From positions 8,083,229 to 8,147,228 of the forward strand of contig OX637356.1 in assembly GCA_951799405.1 (NCBI GenBank): 64,000 nucleotides of DNA. The letters run 5' to 3'. Both the position numbers and the translations under genes were made by a program. How positions within the stretch are numbered: position 1 is the stretch's first letter; every line of letters begins with the position of its first letter. Of this stretch, positions 11,273 to 21,892 are shown piece by piece. The notes under the pieces are model-generated. The model made no database searches and was not told the DNA's origin. It saw nothing but the letters and a program-made list of their open reading frames with translations. Source of the DNA: Agapetus fuscipes. Its lineage: Eukaryota; Arthropoda; Insecta; Trichoptera; Glossosomatidae.

Positions 11273-11441
11273 GTATAAAAACTATTTTTTTATTCAAAAG
11301 CGACCGTCAAATTGAACAGGGTAGATTGATATTATGTTATTAAGTCTTGGCGGGCCTAAATATATATTCCAACGGGCCGCGTGTTTGATATTTCTGATAA
11401 AGAAGTTACAAACTTAAAAGTTTAGACAATACAATTAATAT

Positions 11442-11668
11442 TAATTAAATAACCAAAGTTTTAATTCCCTTTTATAATTCTTTATTTATGTCAAGCACTT
11501 TCGCCTACAAGGCATCATCAGGACAATCTTATTGTCACAATCGACTGTCACATGACGACAATTGTGACAATCTTGCTTGACATAAATAAAGAATTATAAA
11601 AGTGAATTAAAACTTTGGTTATTTCATTAATATACAATGGACTTTCACTGTGTAAACCACTAAACCCT
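11442..11668. mobile_element. Foldback element D2 with hammerhead-like core
   Basis: Arms of about 60 bp (about 11442-11500 and 11570-11630) pair 'aaagttttaattc' and 'ttataattctttatttatg' with their complements. Only the left arm keeps the ribozyme-like core: on the minus strand at 11491-11524, CTGATGA, then GCC...GGC, then GAAA. The right arm lacks it. The right outer flank (11626-11668) is the inverted match of the left flank of D1. Confidence 0.65.
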
Positions 11669-11879
11669 TACAAATAATACAATTAATAATTATTGACCTC
11701 GAAGTGCCAGATTAAACGTTAAGAAGTTGTACTTGTCTGACAGAATTTGCGTGGGTCTTTAATTTACATATCAATTACAATATCTTTTTACATCTTTCAG
11801 TTATGATCTCCACAACCATTCCTCGATTTTAAATCGTGTAGGAGGTATTTTTCATTTCTCATAAATATCCCAAGTAGTT

Positions 11880-13272
11880 TTTTTTTTTTTGTAAGGAATC
11901 CTGTGCGGGAGAATTCCCAATTCTTGTGAGTCTTGGGGGTCTTTGTCACCCTGGAAGGGTGCCGCAGAGGTGTTGCTTAAGTTCTTGGTTCTGTCGTAAG
12001 GCGCTGCAAGGAAGTGGTGATTGATGTTGGTTTTGAATAAAACCGGATTAAATTGGGAAGGGAACACAGATACAGGTAGACCATTCCATAAACGGGCAGT
12101 TTGGCAAAGGAATGAGTCATGAAAACGCCAAGTTCTCATAGTTTTGAGATCGACTGCAAAGGGATGAATGAGAGTCGTACTACGAGTTTCCCTTTCTGAA
12201 ATGCGAGGGGGAGGGATTAATGAATGGAGCTCATTAGAACAAGCTCCGTGGTAATATCGATAAAAAAGACTGAGCATTCCAACTTTTCTTCTGTGCTGGA
12301 GCGGCTGCAGATCGGATGTCAGAGAAGGATCATTGATCAACCTCACTGCCCTCCTTTGCACAGAATCAAGTTGGTCACTCAGCTTCTTGGACATACCACA
12401 CCAGAGATGGCTGCCATACTCGATAATGGGGCGGATTTTGGATTTATACAGAGTCAATAACTGGGCTGAAGTAAAAAACCTACGGGCTCTGTATAATATG
12501 CCGAGTCGCCGGAAAGCGGAAGTTGTGCGAGACTCAATAGCATCATGGTATTTAACTCTGATGACAGAGAAACACCAAGAAGATTTAAGTGTTCATGGTT
12601 AGAGAGGGAGACATTGTCGAAAGTTGGGAGATAGTTGTTTGGGAATCCCCTTTAAGGATATCAGACATGCTTGAGTCTTTTTGATGTTGAACTCTACAAG
12701 GTTGTCAGTGTCCCAACGGCTGACAGCCCTGAGATCTGTATTGATCTTTGGAGCTAATGATTCACGAGCAATAGATATCGCTGAACTATTTGGGGGCTTT
12801 GTAAAAGAGAAACCGTCATGTATTGTACTGTCATCGGCATAGCAGTGGATAGGAGCACAGGATAGTAAATCATTGATGTGCAGAGGAAAAGTGTCGGAGA
12901 CAAGACGGATCCTTGGGGGACACCGGAATTGATTGGTAGCAGGGCTGATTTACTACCATCGATGACTGTTTGGATAGATCTGTCTTTTAGAAAGCTGGAA
13001 ATCCATTCTATGAGGAGAAGGGGAAGTCCAAATGATGACAATTTGTTAAGGAGGATGGAGTGCCAAACTCTATCAAAAGCTTTGGAAATATCAAGAGCAA
13101 CAGCTTGTGTTTCGCACATAAGATCGAGGCGTCGACCTCAGACGTGTGTGACATAAGTGAGAAGGTCACCACTGGAGCGGTTACGGCGAAAACCGTATTG
13201 GTGGTCGCTAAGCAGTTTATGGGTTTCCAGATATTCCATAAGCTTATCGTTTATGATCCTTTAGTTACATGA
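11880..13272 (-). pseudogene. LINE reverse transcriptase, 5'-truncated
   Basis: This is the best LINE copy here, read on the minus strand. Near the 5' end the frame gives HKLLSDHQYGFRRNRSSGDL, then RT motif A (ALDISKAFDRVWH), motif B (NSGVPQGSVLSP) and motif C (HCYADDST). Motif C lies in a different frame from motif B, so a frameshift separates them near 12880. An in-frame TGA precedes motif A (near 13130), and another stop follows motif C. The last 201 codons (11852-12457 on the minus strand) form the conserved C-terminal region with PIIEYGSHLWCG, QRRAVRLI and TARLWNGLPVSVFPSQF. A GC-richer 3' segment ends 'cacaggattccttac' plus a run of A at about 11879-11891. The family looks jockey- or CR1-like; clade uncertain. 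The copy is dead. Its 3' tail is shared by SINE-C1. Confidence 0.9.
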
Positions 13273-13815
13273 CCTTTCTCTTTTTATGGTTGAAAAAAAA
13301 TTGAGAGTGTTTTTTCCTAAAGTTCTTCCACAGTAAACCCCTCTGCTTTTTCTTTTGTTATGGGCATATTTTATACTTATTATTTATGAATCGCTCCAAA
13401 ACGATTGAAAAAAGATGACACGTTTTTTGCTTAAGCAAAGTATGAATGATAATATTTTGATTGAAACAAAGCCAAAAAGGGGTCGGAAAGGTCGACTTTA
13501 TCGGACAACATTTTTTTTTGTTGTAAAAAAGGAACCTGACCTTTCGTTCCGGTCCCGAATCAATATTTGTACATTCTCAAAAAAGTAAATTCGTATTACG
13601 TGAACGCAAAAAAGAGATGCAAATTTTACATAAATATTGCGTATGAAAACATGAAAGGCACCTCAATTTTATACAAAAAGACTGCCGTAAATATGAGAGT
13701 GTATGTACATATTGTATATAAACAGTTCCCAAAATATTAAGCTCTACGCCAAAACTCAAACATAAGGTTTCACCAAAAATTGTATTAAAACTGAAAGACT
13801 TTCTAGAGGGGCTAT
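13273..13815. other. AT-rich DNA with family E words
   Basis: No gene. From about 13755 family E words appear ('accaaaaattgtattaaaac', 'tctagagggg') and run into the palindrome at 13816. Confidence 0.4.
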
Positions 13816-14015
13816 CTCAGTTTTCATACATTATTTTGATAAACGCTCTATTAGAGTTATAACGTAATCATTTTATTCTGGAGTTCAGTATCCCGAGTAA
13901 GAAGCATTTAAATATACTGCCCTTAGGCCCTTACTCGGGATACTGAACTCCAGAATAAAATGATTACGTTATAACTCTAATAGAGCGTTTATCAAAATAA
14001 TGTATGAAAACTGAG
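13816..14015. repeat. Perfect 86-bp inverted repeat
   Basis: Arms 13816-13901 and 13930-14015 are exact reverse complements over 86 bases, with a 28-base spacer (13902-13929). The arm holds family E words ('gataaacgctctattagag', 'ttttcatacatta'). Perfect identity in a region of otherwise decayed repeats points to a recent origin or to arm-to-arm conversion. Confidence 0.95.
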
Positions 14016-15052
14016 GAGGTACCCTTTACGGCACTCCTAATGAGTGAATAAGTTGTCATACATTTTTCAATATATCCAAACTACGTAATGCCTTATACTC
14101 GATATACAGGCAGCTAATTTATCACGTTTGCAGTTGAATGCGAGTTGTGTTGCTCTCACGACCGCAGTGCGTTACGTCCATTCGTTTTTGGCATCCATTT
14201 AAATTGTTTGTATGGAAATTCCACTCAACGCTCTTGTGACAATACAGAGTCATAACTAATAAATGCATTTTTATTACACTTTATATTTTTTAGTACAAAC
14301 CGGCATTAAAAAGCAGATCAAAATTCTCTCAAATGAAATTATTTAGTGATATAGTTTTTCTCGGGTTAGACCGTGTTCTACGTTTCATTCCCTTGAAATT
14401 ATTTAGTTTATATATGCTGAGTTTAAAAAACATAAACATAAATCAATAGATTTTTTTAGGTTGCACAGCCGGATCGCAATTGATTGCTTAGGACCCTGAT
14501 CACACAGACGTTTGGTGTTTGGTGTCTAATTGTGCTGAATACATTATTATTCATGGCATGTTTTAAAGATAATTAAAAGGTTTTGTTAACAGCATTTTAT
14601 CATACTTTTGTTACCAGAAAAAGATAATGCCCAAAAAAAACAATTTCTCACCTATAAACTTTTTTACGTTTCACTAATAACATAAATTAGGCGGGAAAAA
14701 CTCATTTTCGAGCACCAATAAAAGTTTGCTCCCTTTCACGACGGCAGGAACGTTTTTTTTCCCGCCGGAAAAATTAATAATCTTGCAAGGAGCAAAAACT
14801 TCCGGATTTTAATTATAAAAATCATATTTCACAACGATCAGATTACAATTTCCGGAATTCCTTTTTCTTTCTTTCTTGCGTTTTTTTTTTAACTTTAGGT
14901 GTCGCCAGAATGGAAAGATTACAATATCGTGCTTTCTTCGAATGTCGTAAATTTTAACAGATGCCTTGCAGTTTTTTCTTTTTTTCTTTCTGTGCCTCTT
15001 CAGTGAAGATTGACGATGTTCATTGCGATTTTTTCCTTCGATAGTAAATAAA
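14016..15052. other. No feature seen
   Basis: AT-rich, with A and T runs near 14630 and 14755. The Lys/Arg-rich minus-strand ORF at 14809-15063 comes from T/C-rich DNA and is not convincing. Confidence 0.4.
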
Positions 15053-15257
15053 AAATGGTTCACTTTGCCAATGTCACCCCTGTGTCAGGGAAGGTCGGCA
15101 AAAGTTGTGGGGCTTATGTTCATTTGAGGTTTGGATTTTATTTGTAAGTACACATTCAGCATTTGTAAGCGCGAACTACACTTGTTGGTTTGTGGGCATA
15201 CATCTGAGAGCTTTAAATGAATATATCCTTGCAACTTAGATTATAGATTATAGATAG
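15053..15257 (+). mobile_element. SINE-A, 5'-truncated
   Basis: Begins at 'aatggttcactttgcc'. It has 'cccctgtgtcagggaaggtc', 'gtaagcgcgaactaca' and a tail of TTATAGA-type units (about 15239-15257). It belongs to the subfamily with 'acacattcagcatttg' in place of the CACATGCGGCATGTG word, as at 34.5 and 42.0 kb. Confidence 0.85.
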
Positions 15258-15454
15258 TGTAGTGCGAAAAAGAGATCTTTTGCTTAACTGCAAAACAATG
15301 TCTTAGGGTCTTCAACAGTTCATTTTTATGAAAGCTGTTCTTACAGTGATTTTTAAGTTAATTACATTTGGCAATGCAACACAAAAACGAAACTAAGCGA
15401 ACATATAGTGCAATGCCTTACCACGTTCGCTCCCCCAGTTTTTGTTTGCCGTAT

Positions 15455-15620
15455 ATACCAATTTTGTCAAATATTACTTTTTAATGCAGTTCTAATCAAA
15501 TACTTCACAATCTGAGCTAAGAAAAATTTAAATCAATTTCCTGTTTTCATAAGACACATTGGTCCAGTACACATTCAAACTTAATGTAATGTAAAATTAG
15601 CTTAATGGTCTATACGGAAA
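15455..15620 (-). repeat. Family H relic
   Basis: On the minus strand: 'tgtactggaccaatgtgtct' and 'cttagctcagattgtgaag', both matched near 42850-42960. Confidence 0.4.
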
Positions 15621-15649
15621 ACAAGTACTAAGGCAGCGCGTTGTCTACG

Positions 15650-15928
15650 ACAGTATCGCATGTGGAATGTGGAACCTATTATTCACAGGTAAGGGGGCTG
15701 GTCTTACGCCAACCACTTCAGTTGAAGCTTCAAGCGCACGTTGATTTTGCACAAGCGAGGTGGTTTCCATTTCTAATGAAGAATTAGTAAACTCATCGGT
15801 ATTTTGATCATGAGCTTAGAGTAAACACCGAAACGGAATATTATTTCTTATACTCTCAGTGAGGATCGAACTCTAGGCCTTGGAATGGCATGCAAGCATG
15901 TAACAATTTGAGCTATTGGCCGGACAAC
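15650..15928 (-). mobile_element. SINE-B, near full length
   Basis: Minus strand starts at 'tccggccaatagctcaaatt', with the B-box region 'gagttcgatcctcact', then the body including 'cttcaactgaagtggttgg' and 'gaataataggttcca'. An extra stretch of about 25 bases lies in the middle (near 15730-15755). Confidence 0.75.
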
Positions 15929-16072
15929 TTGCATTGAAATTACTAGTGTTCTAAGATAAAGATTTTTTTTATCAAAAAAGTAATTGAAATAAAAACGTAT
16001 TATTATAAAATAATGTGGGTATTTAACAAGGAACATGGACCTAAAAATATTTTTTTTAGTAACATTTATTAA

Positions 16073-16355
16073 CTGGTCGATAGCTCAGTTGGTAGAGTGC
16101 TTGCATTCCATTCCGAAAGCGCGAGTTCGAATCCCATCGAGTGAGACAGAAGTTGTTTCCCGTTTAGTTTTCAAACCCAAAATAGGCAAGGTTTACTCAG
16201 CTTTCACCAGAAATGAGTACCAGCTCCTTCGGAAGCAAGTGGTAGAAGCGTAGACCGGACCCCCTTAGCTGTAAAAATAAATAGGTTTCACTCGCCACAT
16301 GTGACTCCTTCGAAAAAAACACGGCTTGAAGCTACACTCTATGTGTAGCTTAGTA
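16073..16355 (+). mobile_element. SINE-B, full length
   Basis: The head is clearly tRNA-like: A box 'tagctcagttggtagagtg' and B box GAGTTCGAATCCC at a spacing of about 40. The body follows, ending 'acactctatgtgtagcttag'. One of the clearest SINE-B heads in the window. Confidence 0.9.
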
Positions 16356-16665
16356 TTTTGTTTTTTTTAGTGGGTACATTCAAAAAGGTCAGAAAATTGT
16401 GAATTGAAAAGAAAATAATTCATTATTCATTTCGGAATACAAAATTACCTGAACAAACCAGATTCTACAGCCCCGGGCCATCTCTTTGCTGGCAACTCTG
16501 CTACTCTTTCCCCCAAGTCTGCCATAACCACTGTCCTAAAGCCTTTTACCCCGCACAAAGGTAGCAAAATTCGCTTTTTCTTAGCCGGAGGGCGACACGG
16601 TCCGACGGGGAAAAAGGCATTTAAATTATTTTTTCGAGGAAGAACATGTATTATGATTAAATATG
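16356..16665. other. No feature seen
   Basis: A GC-mixed stretch near 16470-16610 with no recognisable coding or RNA signal. Confidence 0.35.
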
Positions 16666-17022
16666 GACAATGTCAGGCTATGCTAACGCAACGCAACTCG
16701 CAAATAAGCTACACATACAGTGTAAAATCTTGCCGCGCTATTTTTTAAGAGTTTCGCATGTGGCAATTGGTACCTATTTATTTTTGCAGGTAAGGGGGCC
16801 GGCCTTACGCCAACCACTTCAGTTGAAGTGGCGGTTTCCCAGCTCCCGAGGGGGCTGGTACTCATTTATTGTGAAGGCTGAGTAAAACTTGCCGGTATTT
16901 TATGTTGGAGTTTGAAATAAACACAGAAACGGGAAAACATTTCTGACACCTTTGGTGGAATTCGAACCCGGGCTCACGGCATGGAGTACAAGCTCTATAT
17001 CAACTGAGCTATCGACCGGACG
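16666..17022 (-). mobile_element. SINE-B, full length
   Basis: Minus strand: head 'ccggtcgatagctcagttga', B box GGGTTCGAATTCC, the phrase 'gtttatttcaaac', 'actcagccttcacaataaat', 'ctgggaaaccgccacttcaa', then 'ctgcaaaaataaatagg' and the end 'agttgcgttgcgttag'. Together with 15650 and 16073 it forms a three-copy cluster in 1.4 kb. Confidence 0.9.
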
Positions 17023-17354
17023 GTATGTGAATTTCAATAAGGGTTTTATTATTATTTTAAAAGTTTGTCATATTTTAGTTTATCAGTAGGTATATGGATT
17101 TTCGGAAAACAAAACATATTTAAAAAAACAGCCTAAAACAGAAATTTTCCTAAACAGAAATTGTGGTTTTAACAGTTTTACAATCTACATTGCTGTTTTA
17201 AAAATCATAATAGAGTACTTTATTTTTACTTTTTCAAAAGTAAGCATTCCATTTTCAAATGTTATTTTTTTCCAAATAGACAATCAATCTATTGATCTAT
17301 CCATTATTTTTTCAAATTCAAATATGTTTGAATCTTGAACCGCATGCATCAACG

Positions 17355-17497
17355 TGCGATAACACAAGTCCTTCCACAAGCGCCAAAACGAGCTCCACAG
17401 AGAGCGCTAAAATGCGTTTCTCTGTGAGCGCTAACAGTAGCATCTCCCAGAGCGCTTACTCGAACCATCTACAAGCGCTAAAACGAATCAATAAATC
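17355..17497. repeat. 24-bp tandem repeat (about 5-6 units)
   Basis: AGCGCY starts units at 17379, 17403, 17427, 17451 and 17474, that is, a 24-base period with the last unit 23. A decayed unit precedes at 17355. The unit reads AGCGCTAAAAYG then 12 less conserved bases. In the plus-strand frame at 17292-17540 it yields eight-residue repeats beginning SAKT, SAKM, SANS, SAYS. No known domain. Similar words recur at 18600-18690. Confidence 0.75.
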
Positions 17498-17750
17498 AGA
17501 CGAGCCTGTCTACGAGCTTTTACTGGAAACCTTTTCCTAGTGTTAAGCGTATCTATGCGTGAATTATGGAAACTCAACAAATTGTTCACTAGCAACATCC
17601 CCAATACCTTAAACGCAAAATGTACGACCAGTCTGTACTGCCGGTTATGATTTAAGATGCAGAAATACTAACTTCACTAAATTTAGTGTCAGGAAACTTC
17701 GTGTGGCGTAACGTTATCATGAAAAAGTTATGTTGCACATACGACTGTCC

Positions 17751-18037
17751 GTACCCTGAGTAAGAGTTGCACAACTTGAGTAAAGTAAAGTATTAAAGCG
17801 TGGTTTTTCCCAAAATCTGCCGTTTTTATTTGTTTGAACATGATTTTCTTCATCACTGCAGAGGCTCTGGCCACCCTTAGCGGAATGGCGACAGAGTTAC
17901 AGTTACAGTTACTGTAACTCTTTTGCTAAGACCATAAAGTGTTAGAAACAAAAACGGCATATTTTTGGGAAAATCACTCTTTAATACTTTCCGGAAACTT
18001 TACTTTACTTAAGTTTTGCAACTCTTACTAAGGGTAC
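17751..18037. mobile_element. Family F MITE
   Basis: Terminal inverted repeats of about 90 bp begin GTACCCTNAGTAAGAGTTGC and share 'ttgagtaaagtaaag' and 'aaaaacggca'. A second, inner hairpin lies at about 17893-17921. The right flank reads 'gggtacagat' as in the E element ending at 19096. No coding capacity. A target duplication is not clear. Confidence 0.75.
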
Positions 18038-18054
18038 AGATCTGTTACGAAAGA

Positions 18055-18580
18055 CTAAGAAACGTAGAAGATCGGGAATTAGTGGCATCATAAAAAGAAC
18101 AGTCAAGCTGTAGCAGTCATAGGTAAGAAAAGGTATGTTGCCAGAATCAATGAAGAAGAGAAGAGTGAAGACTACAAAAAGGATTTTTGGTGACTTAATG
18201 CAAAAACCTCAGAATTGAGATGTCTGGAGAGAAATGAAGGAGGCTTATGCTTAGCAGTGGGCGAGAATAGCTGATTCATGACCAAAGATAGACAAAGATG
18301 ATAGTGGAGTAGAGACCTCTAACACGATGGGTAGACGACGTAAATAGTATTTATAGTTACTGAATGCAAAGGCCTCTGGATTGAGATGCCTGCAGAAAAA
18401 TGGGGAAGGCCGAAAGATGAACTAAGAGGATAGAGACCTCTAACACGATAGCTAGTAGACATAAAGAGGATTACTGGTGACTGTATGTATGTAGAAGGCC
18501 CAGGATAGAGATGCCAGGAGAAAAATGGAAGAGGCCTATCTTCAGCAGTGAACGAGTATGGCTGCCTTAATAAGTTGGTA
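18055..18580 (+). pseudogene. LINE ORF2 C-terminal tail, three tandem copies
   Basis: Three successive diverged blocks (about 18165-18300, 18308-18420 and 18430-18570) each encode a form of RPLTRWVDD, then a spacer, then DRDxWRKMEEAYLQQW. This is the C-terminal end of a non-LTR retrotransposon polyprotein of the type that normally reads DRxxWRxLEEAYxxQW. The best block gives RRKMEEAYLQQ at about 18508-18542. All are broken by stops and frameshifts. Confidence 0.65.
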
Positions 18581-18942
18581 CGCATACATAGATAGGAAGC
18601 GTTAACACGAATCCCTCCACGGGCGCTAGCTGTCGCTTAGCATTCCGAAGATACTCCACGTCCAGGAGCGCTAGCGTGGTAAATAATTGTACGGACGTGA
18701 TTTACCGTCGGCTGGGATATACGAGGAAATCAGCGCTATCTATCAGCAGGCTAAGACATGCTGAGAGGTAGCGGCATCGTTGTATAGGAAAGCCGTACCG
18801 AGTGTGTTCAAATCTGCCTTGTATCCATCCCAATAATTTATCTTTGTACGTTTTATGACAACTATATTAGTGTACTTTCTAGTATGTAGTTTCTCGAAGG
18901 ACTCAACTTTCTAGAGTAAGGGAAACTTACGTAAATAAATTA
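18581..18942. other. No gene; echoes of the 24-bp repeat
   Basis: At 18600-18690 are 'cgggcgctagc' and 'aggagcgctagcg', resembling the AGCGCT units at 17.4 kb. The rest is unremarkable. Confidence 0.35.
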
Positions 18943-19096
18943 GTACCCAGAGTAAAACATATTCCGTTGCGTTTTACATAGAATTTATGTGATAGTGAAT
19001 TGTTCCCTAGAGGCGCTGTCTAAATTTCCTTATTTTTTTGGTTAAACTCTTGCTTGCTAGCTTGAGTTTAAGCGTTATTTTGTTTACTTGGGGTAC
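18943..19096. mobile_element. Family E MITE
   Basis: Left end GTACCCAGAGTAAAACA, right end the inverse of GTACCCCAAGTAAACAA, 154 bp in total. The middle has the family word 'gcgcctctag' on the minus strand. The termini resemble those of F, so E and F may share one transposase source. Confidence 0.55.
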
Positions 19097-21639
19097 AGAT
19101 ATTTCCGTAATTACACATGGATGCTGTATATATAAATATCGTGTTTGACTTCCTGTTTCAAGAACTGATGAAGCTTGCTCGTATCTGATGCAATAAGTTG
19201 TATGTGACTTGTTGAAATTGTATTTACTAGTATCTCCATCCATATCAGTTCCACTTAATTATAAGATTTCAATATTTAAGTAATTGTTTCGTAACGTTTA
19301 CGGCGGAAAATTTTTAAATTCTTATTTTTCTCGGCGGGCAAGCATCACATGTTCATTTATGACTAGGATCTTTGGCAACGAAAAACTAAATCTTCATCTC
19401 TTCAATCCTTCATTTTCAATTGTATACGAATTCTCAAGTAGGTATACCTTTTTAATTTCATTCCTAATTCTATTTGCCATTGTTTTTAAATAAATCCCCA
19501 TTTTGTTCAAGCTGTTTTCTGTTTTGAATTATATATCAGTCAAACAATTGTAGTTTGTAATTATTAAAAATAGAGATGAATAAACATTAAAAAAAAAAAA
19601 CCCAAAACCTGAGATTCTATACCGTTATGTAATTAACCGCTGAGATTTGAGTATGTATTTACATTTTTTACAAGGATAATCTTCTATACCAGTATCTCCC
19701 AATTTTTTTTCGCTCATCGCCCTTTTATAGATAAGCCCATAACCCTCTTGTGCCTAAACCGTCAACGGAGGGGAGTTATAGAATCAAATTTGTAAATATG
19801 TTGGTAAGAGCTAGACGCACATTTCAGGGAACTATCACCCCAACATCATCCCCTCAGTAATTTTCCCCCCCATAAGGTCCCAAATCGACCAGAGGTTTAG
19901 AACCGCTATTCTTAACCTACTATATGTAGGTACCATTAACTATTATAAAAAAAAAAAATTAGATAGTACAAATAAAACCCTCATGATAGCACCCCAAATA
20001 AAAGCATATTATACAAAGGTTTAACATCTTTCAAAAACAAAACACAAAAAAATCATACAAATTTAATGCTTTTGCGGGAGCCTCAAAGGCAGTGGATCTC
20101 CCTATATATTATTCATTGTAATTCTTCACAGGCTGAAGCACATACATACCTTCTTTCGCTTAGATGAAGTATATTTACTCGCGCTTAAAATATGAAATAC
20201 ATAGCGCAAAAACACTTCGAGAGCTCATAATATATTATGTATGGGCGGAAACTGGCTGCCGGGAGAGGAAAATCCTTGCGCGATTTTTTTTTTTTTGCAA
20301 GGCTCACATAAAATAATGCGTAAAAGTGTATCCGACAAGGGACCATCAAAGGGGCGGCATCAGATTTTCAGCCACCAAGGCGTGCATTTTATGTTCCAAG
20401 GAAGGGTGGGAGGGAGTAGGCGCTACGTTTGCTTACTAGAGATGGCTAGAGAGACAAACGGGAATTTGGAAAGAAATATTTACACAAAAATGAGACTTGT
20501 AAATGAGTGTGAATAAACTTAAGATGTTTACTTAAAGCAATATACCTAAAAAGATGCAGACGAAAAGGAATGGTGACTTATTTTATGCTTACACATTTTG
20601 TAATCAATTGGTTGCTAGAGTCGCTTGTTTGAAAGAAACCCTACCGATTTCGTTTTTCAAAACTTTTTCAACTTTCTTTCTGGCCGAAGGCCAAAAAAAA
20701 AAGTCTTGTTTTGTCATAAAATAATAAAGGTTTTCGGCCATTTGACTATTGTCAAATATGAATGTGAAAACTATTGCCTTTTTTAACGCAGAAGTTTTGT
20801 TGTTGGTTGCTTTTCAGATGTGTAGTTTATAATAAAACATAATTCAATTTTATTGTATTACGATTAAAGAAAAAAAAGTACGTTTTTTAAATAAACTGCA
20901 AAAACCAATATAAGGCCAAAAGATATTATCATTTTATAAATTTACTTGAGATTTTAATTTGCGTACCTAGTTATTAAAAAAATCTCTTACTAAAAACTTC
21001 ATTACTAACCTAACAGCAGTAATATCCGATAACATGAATCCTTAATACGTGGTAAAGTTCATCATCTTACCTGAAACAAAAAAAATATATAATTTATTAT
21101 TTTATTTATATTTGGGAATTCCCTATTGCACATCCCTATGCCTTGTCTTACACAGGGGGCCGCACCAGACGCGCTCTAAATTATCATCATTTTATTATGG
21201 GAATAACGGTGGGCGCCAAAACTCGTAGGGAATTTCCCGTCGGTCAGATTAAGCAGTTTCCTAACTACATACTCGCCGCGCAGGCAGAGCAATCATCATA
21301 ATACCAGTGCCTGTTTTTGTTTTATATCTCCGCCATCTTGCATAATAAAATATGAATACTATTTTTAGATGATGATTATTCATTCACAGAATTATACATT
21401 CTGGCAATTATTCAATTCCCTGAATTCATATGATAATCAAATATTTATGGAATCATTTAGCTACTTTGCAAATTCAAAATGATATTAACTTAATTAGAAA
21501 ACCTTTTTGCCAATGAAAAGGGCTACTGTTATCTACTATTGTGATGTTTCAATTTCTCTTGATGAAATTATTTTATCATTTTTTTTTTTTTTAATTCACA
21601 TGCATTGAACACATATACGATTAAGATAAATTATGCATG
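19097..21639. other. 2.5 kb without a recognised feature
   Basis: AT-rich unique-looking DNA. The plus-strand ORF at 20241-20516 (91 codons, starting MGGNWLPGEENP) overlaps a T run and shows no domain or splice context. It is not called as a gene. Confidence 0.4.
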
Positions 21640-21892
21640 AGTTCCTTGACTGATAGGTAAGTATGAAGCTGTCCACCTATACTATAAGAATTGTTTCATT
21701 TTGCCAATGTCATCCTGTTTTAGGGAAGGTCAGTAAAGTCGCTGGGGTGTGTTCATTTGAGTTCTGGATTTTAATTTGTCAGTGCACATGCAGCATTTGC
21801 AAGCGCAAGCTTACACATTTCTATTTTTAGGCATGTATTAAATATTAATTTTAAATTTTGAAATATTCTTCTCAATTAAATTAAAGATTACA
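21640..21892 (+). mobile_element. SINE-A, full length, diverged
   Basis: Starts 'ttccttgactgataggtaag', then 'ttgccaatgtcatcctg', 'agggaaggtcag', 'acatgcagcatttgcaagcg', and a weak tail 'aaattaaagatta'. Confidence 0.75.

Noticed and set aside
14809..15063. Basic 84-codon minus-strand ORF
   Set aside because: The Lys/Arg content comes from T/C-rich simple sequence on the plus strand.
16073..16145. Functional tRNA gene
   Set aside because: Good A and B boxes, but the acceptor stem does not pair and the same head begins every SINE-B.
17355..17497. CRISPR array
   Set aside because: The units are a continuous 24-base tandem with no spacer of unique sequence, and the genome is eukaryotic.
20241..20516. 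91-codon plus-strand ORF beginning MGGNWLPGEENP
   Set aside because: It crosses a T run, shows no domain, no splice sites and no repeat support.
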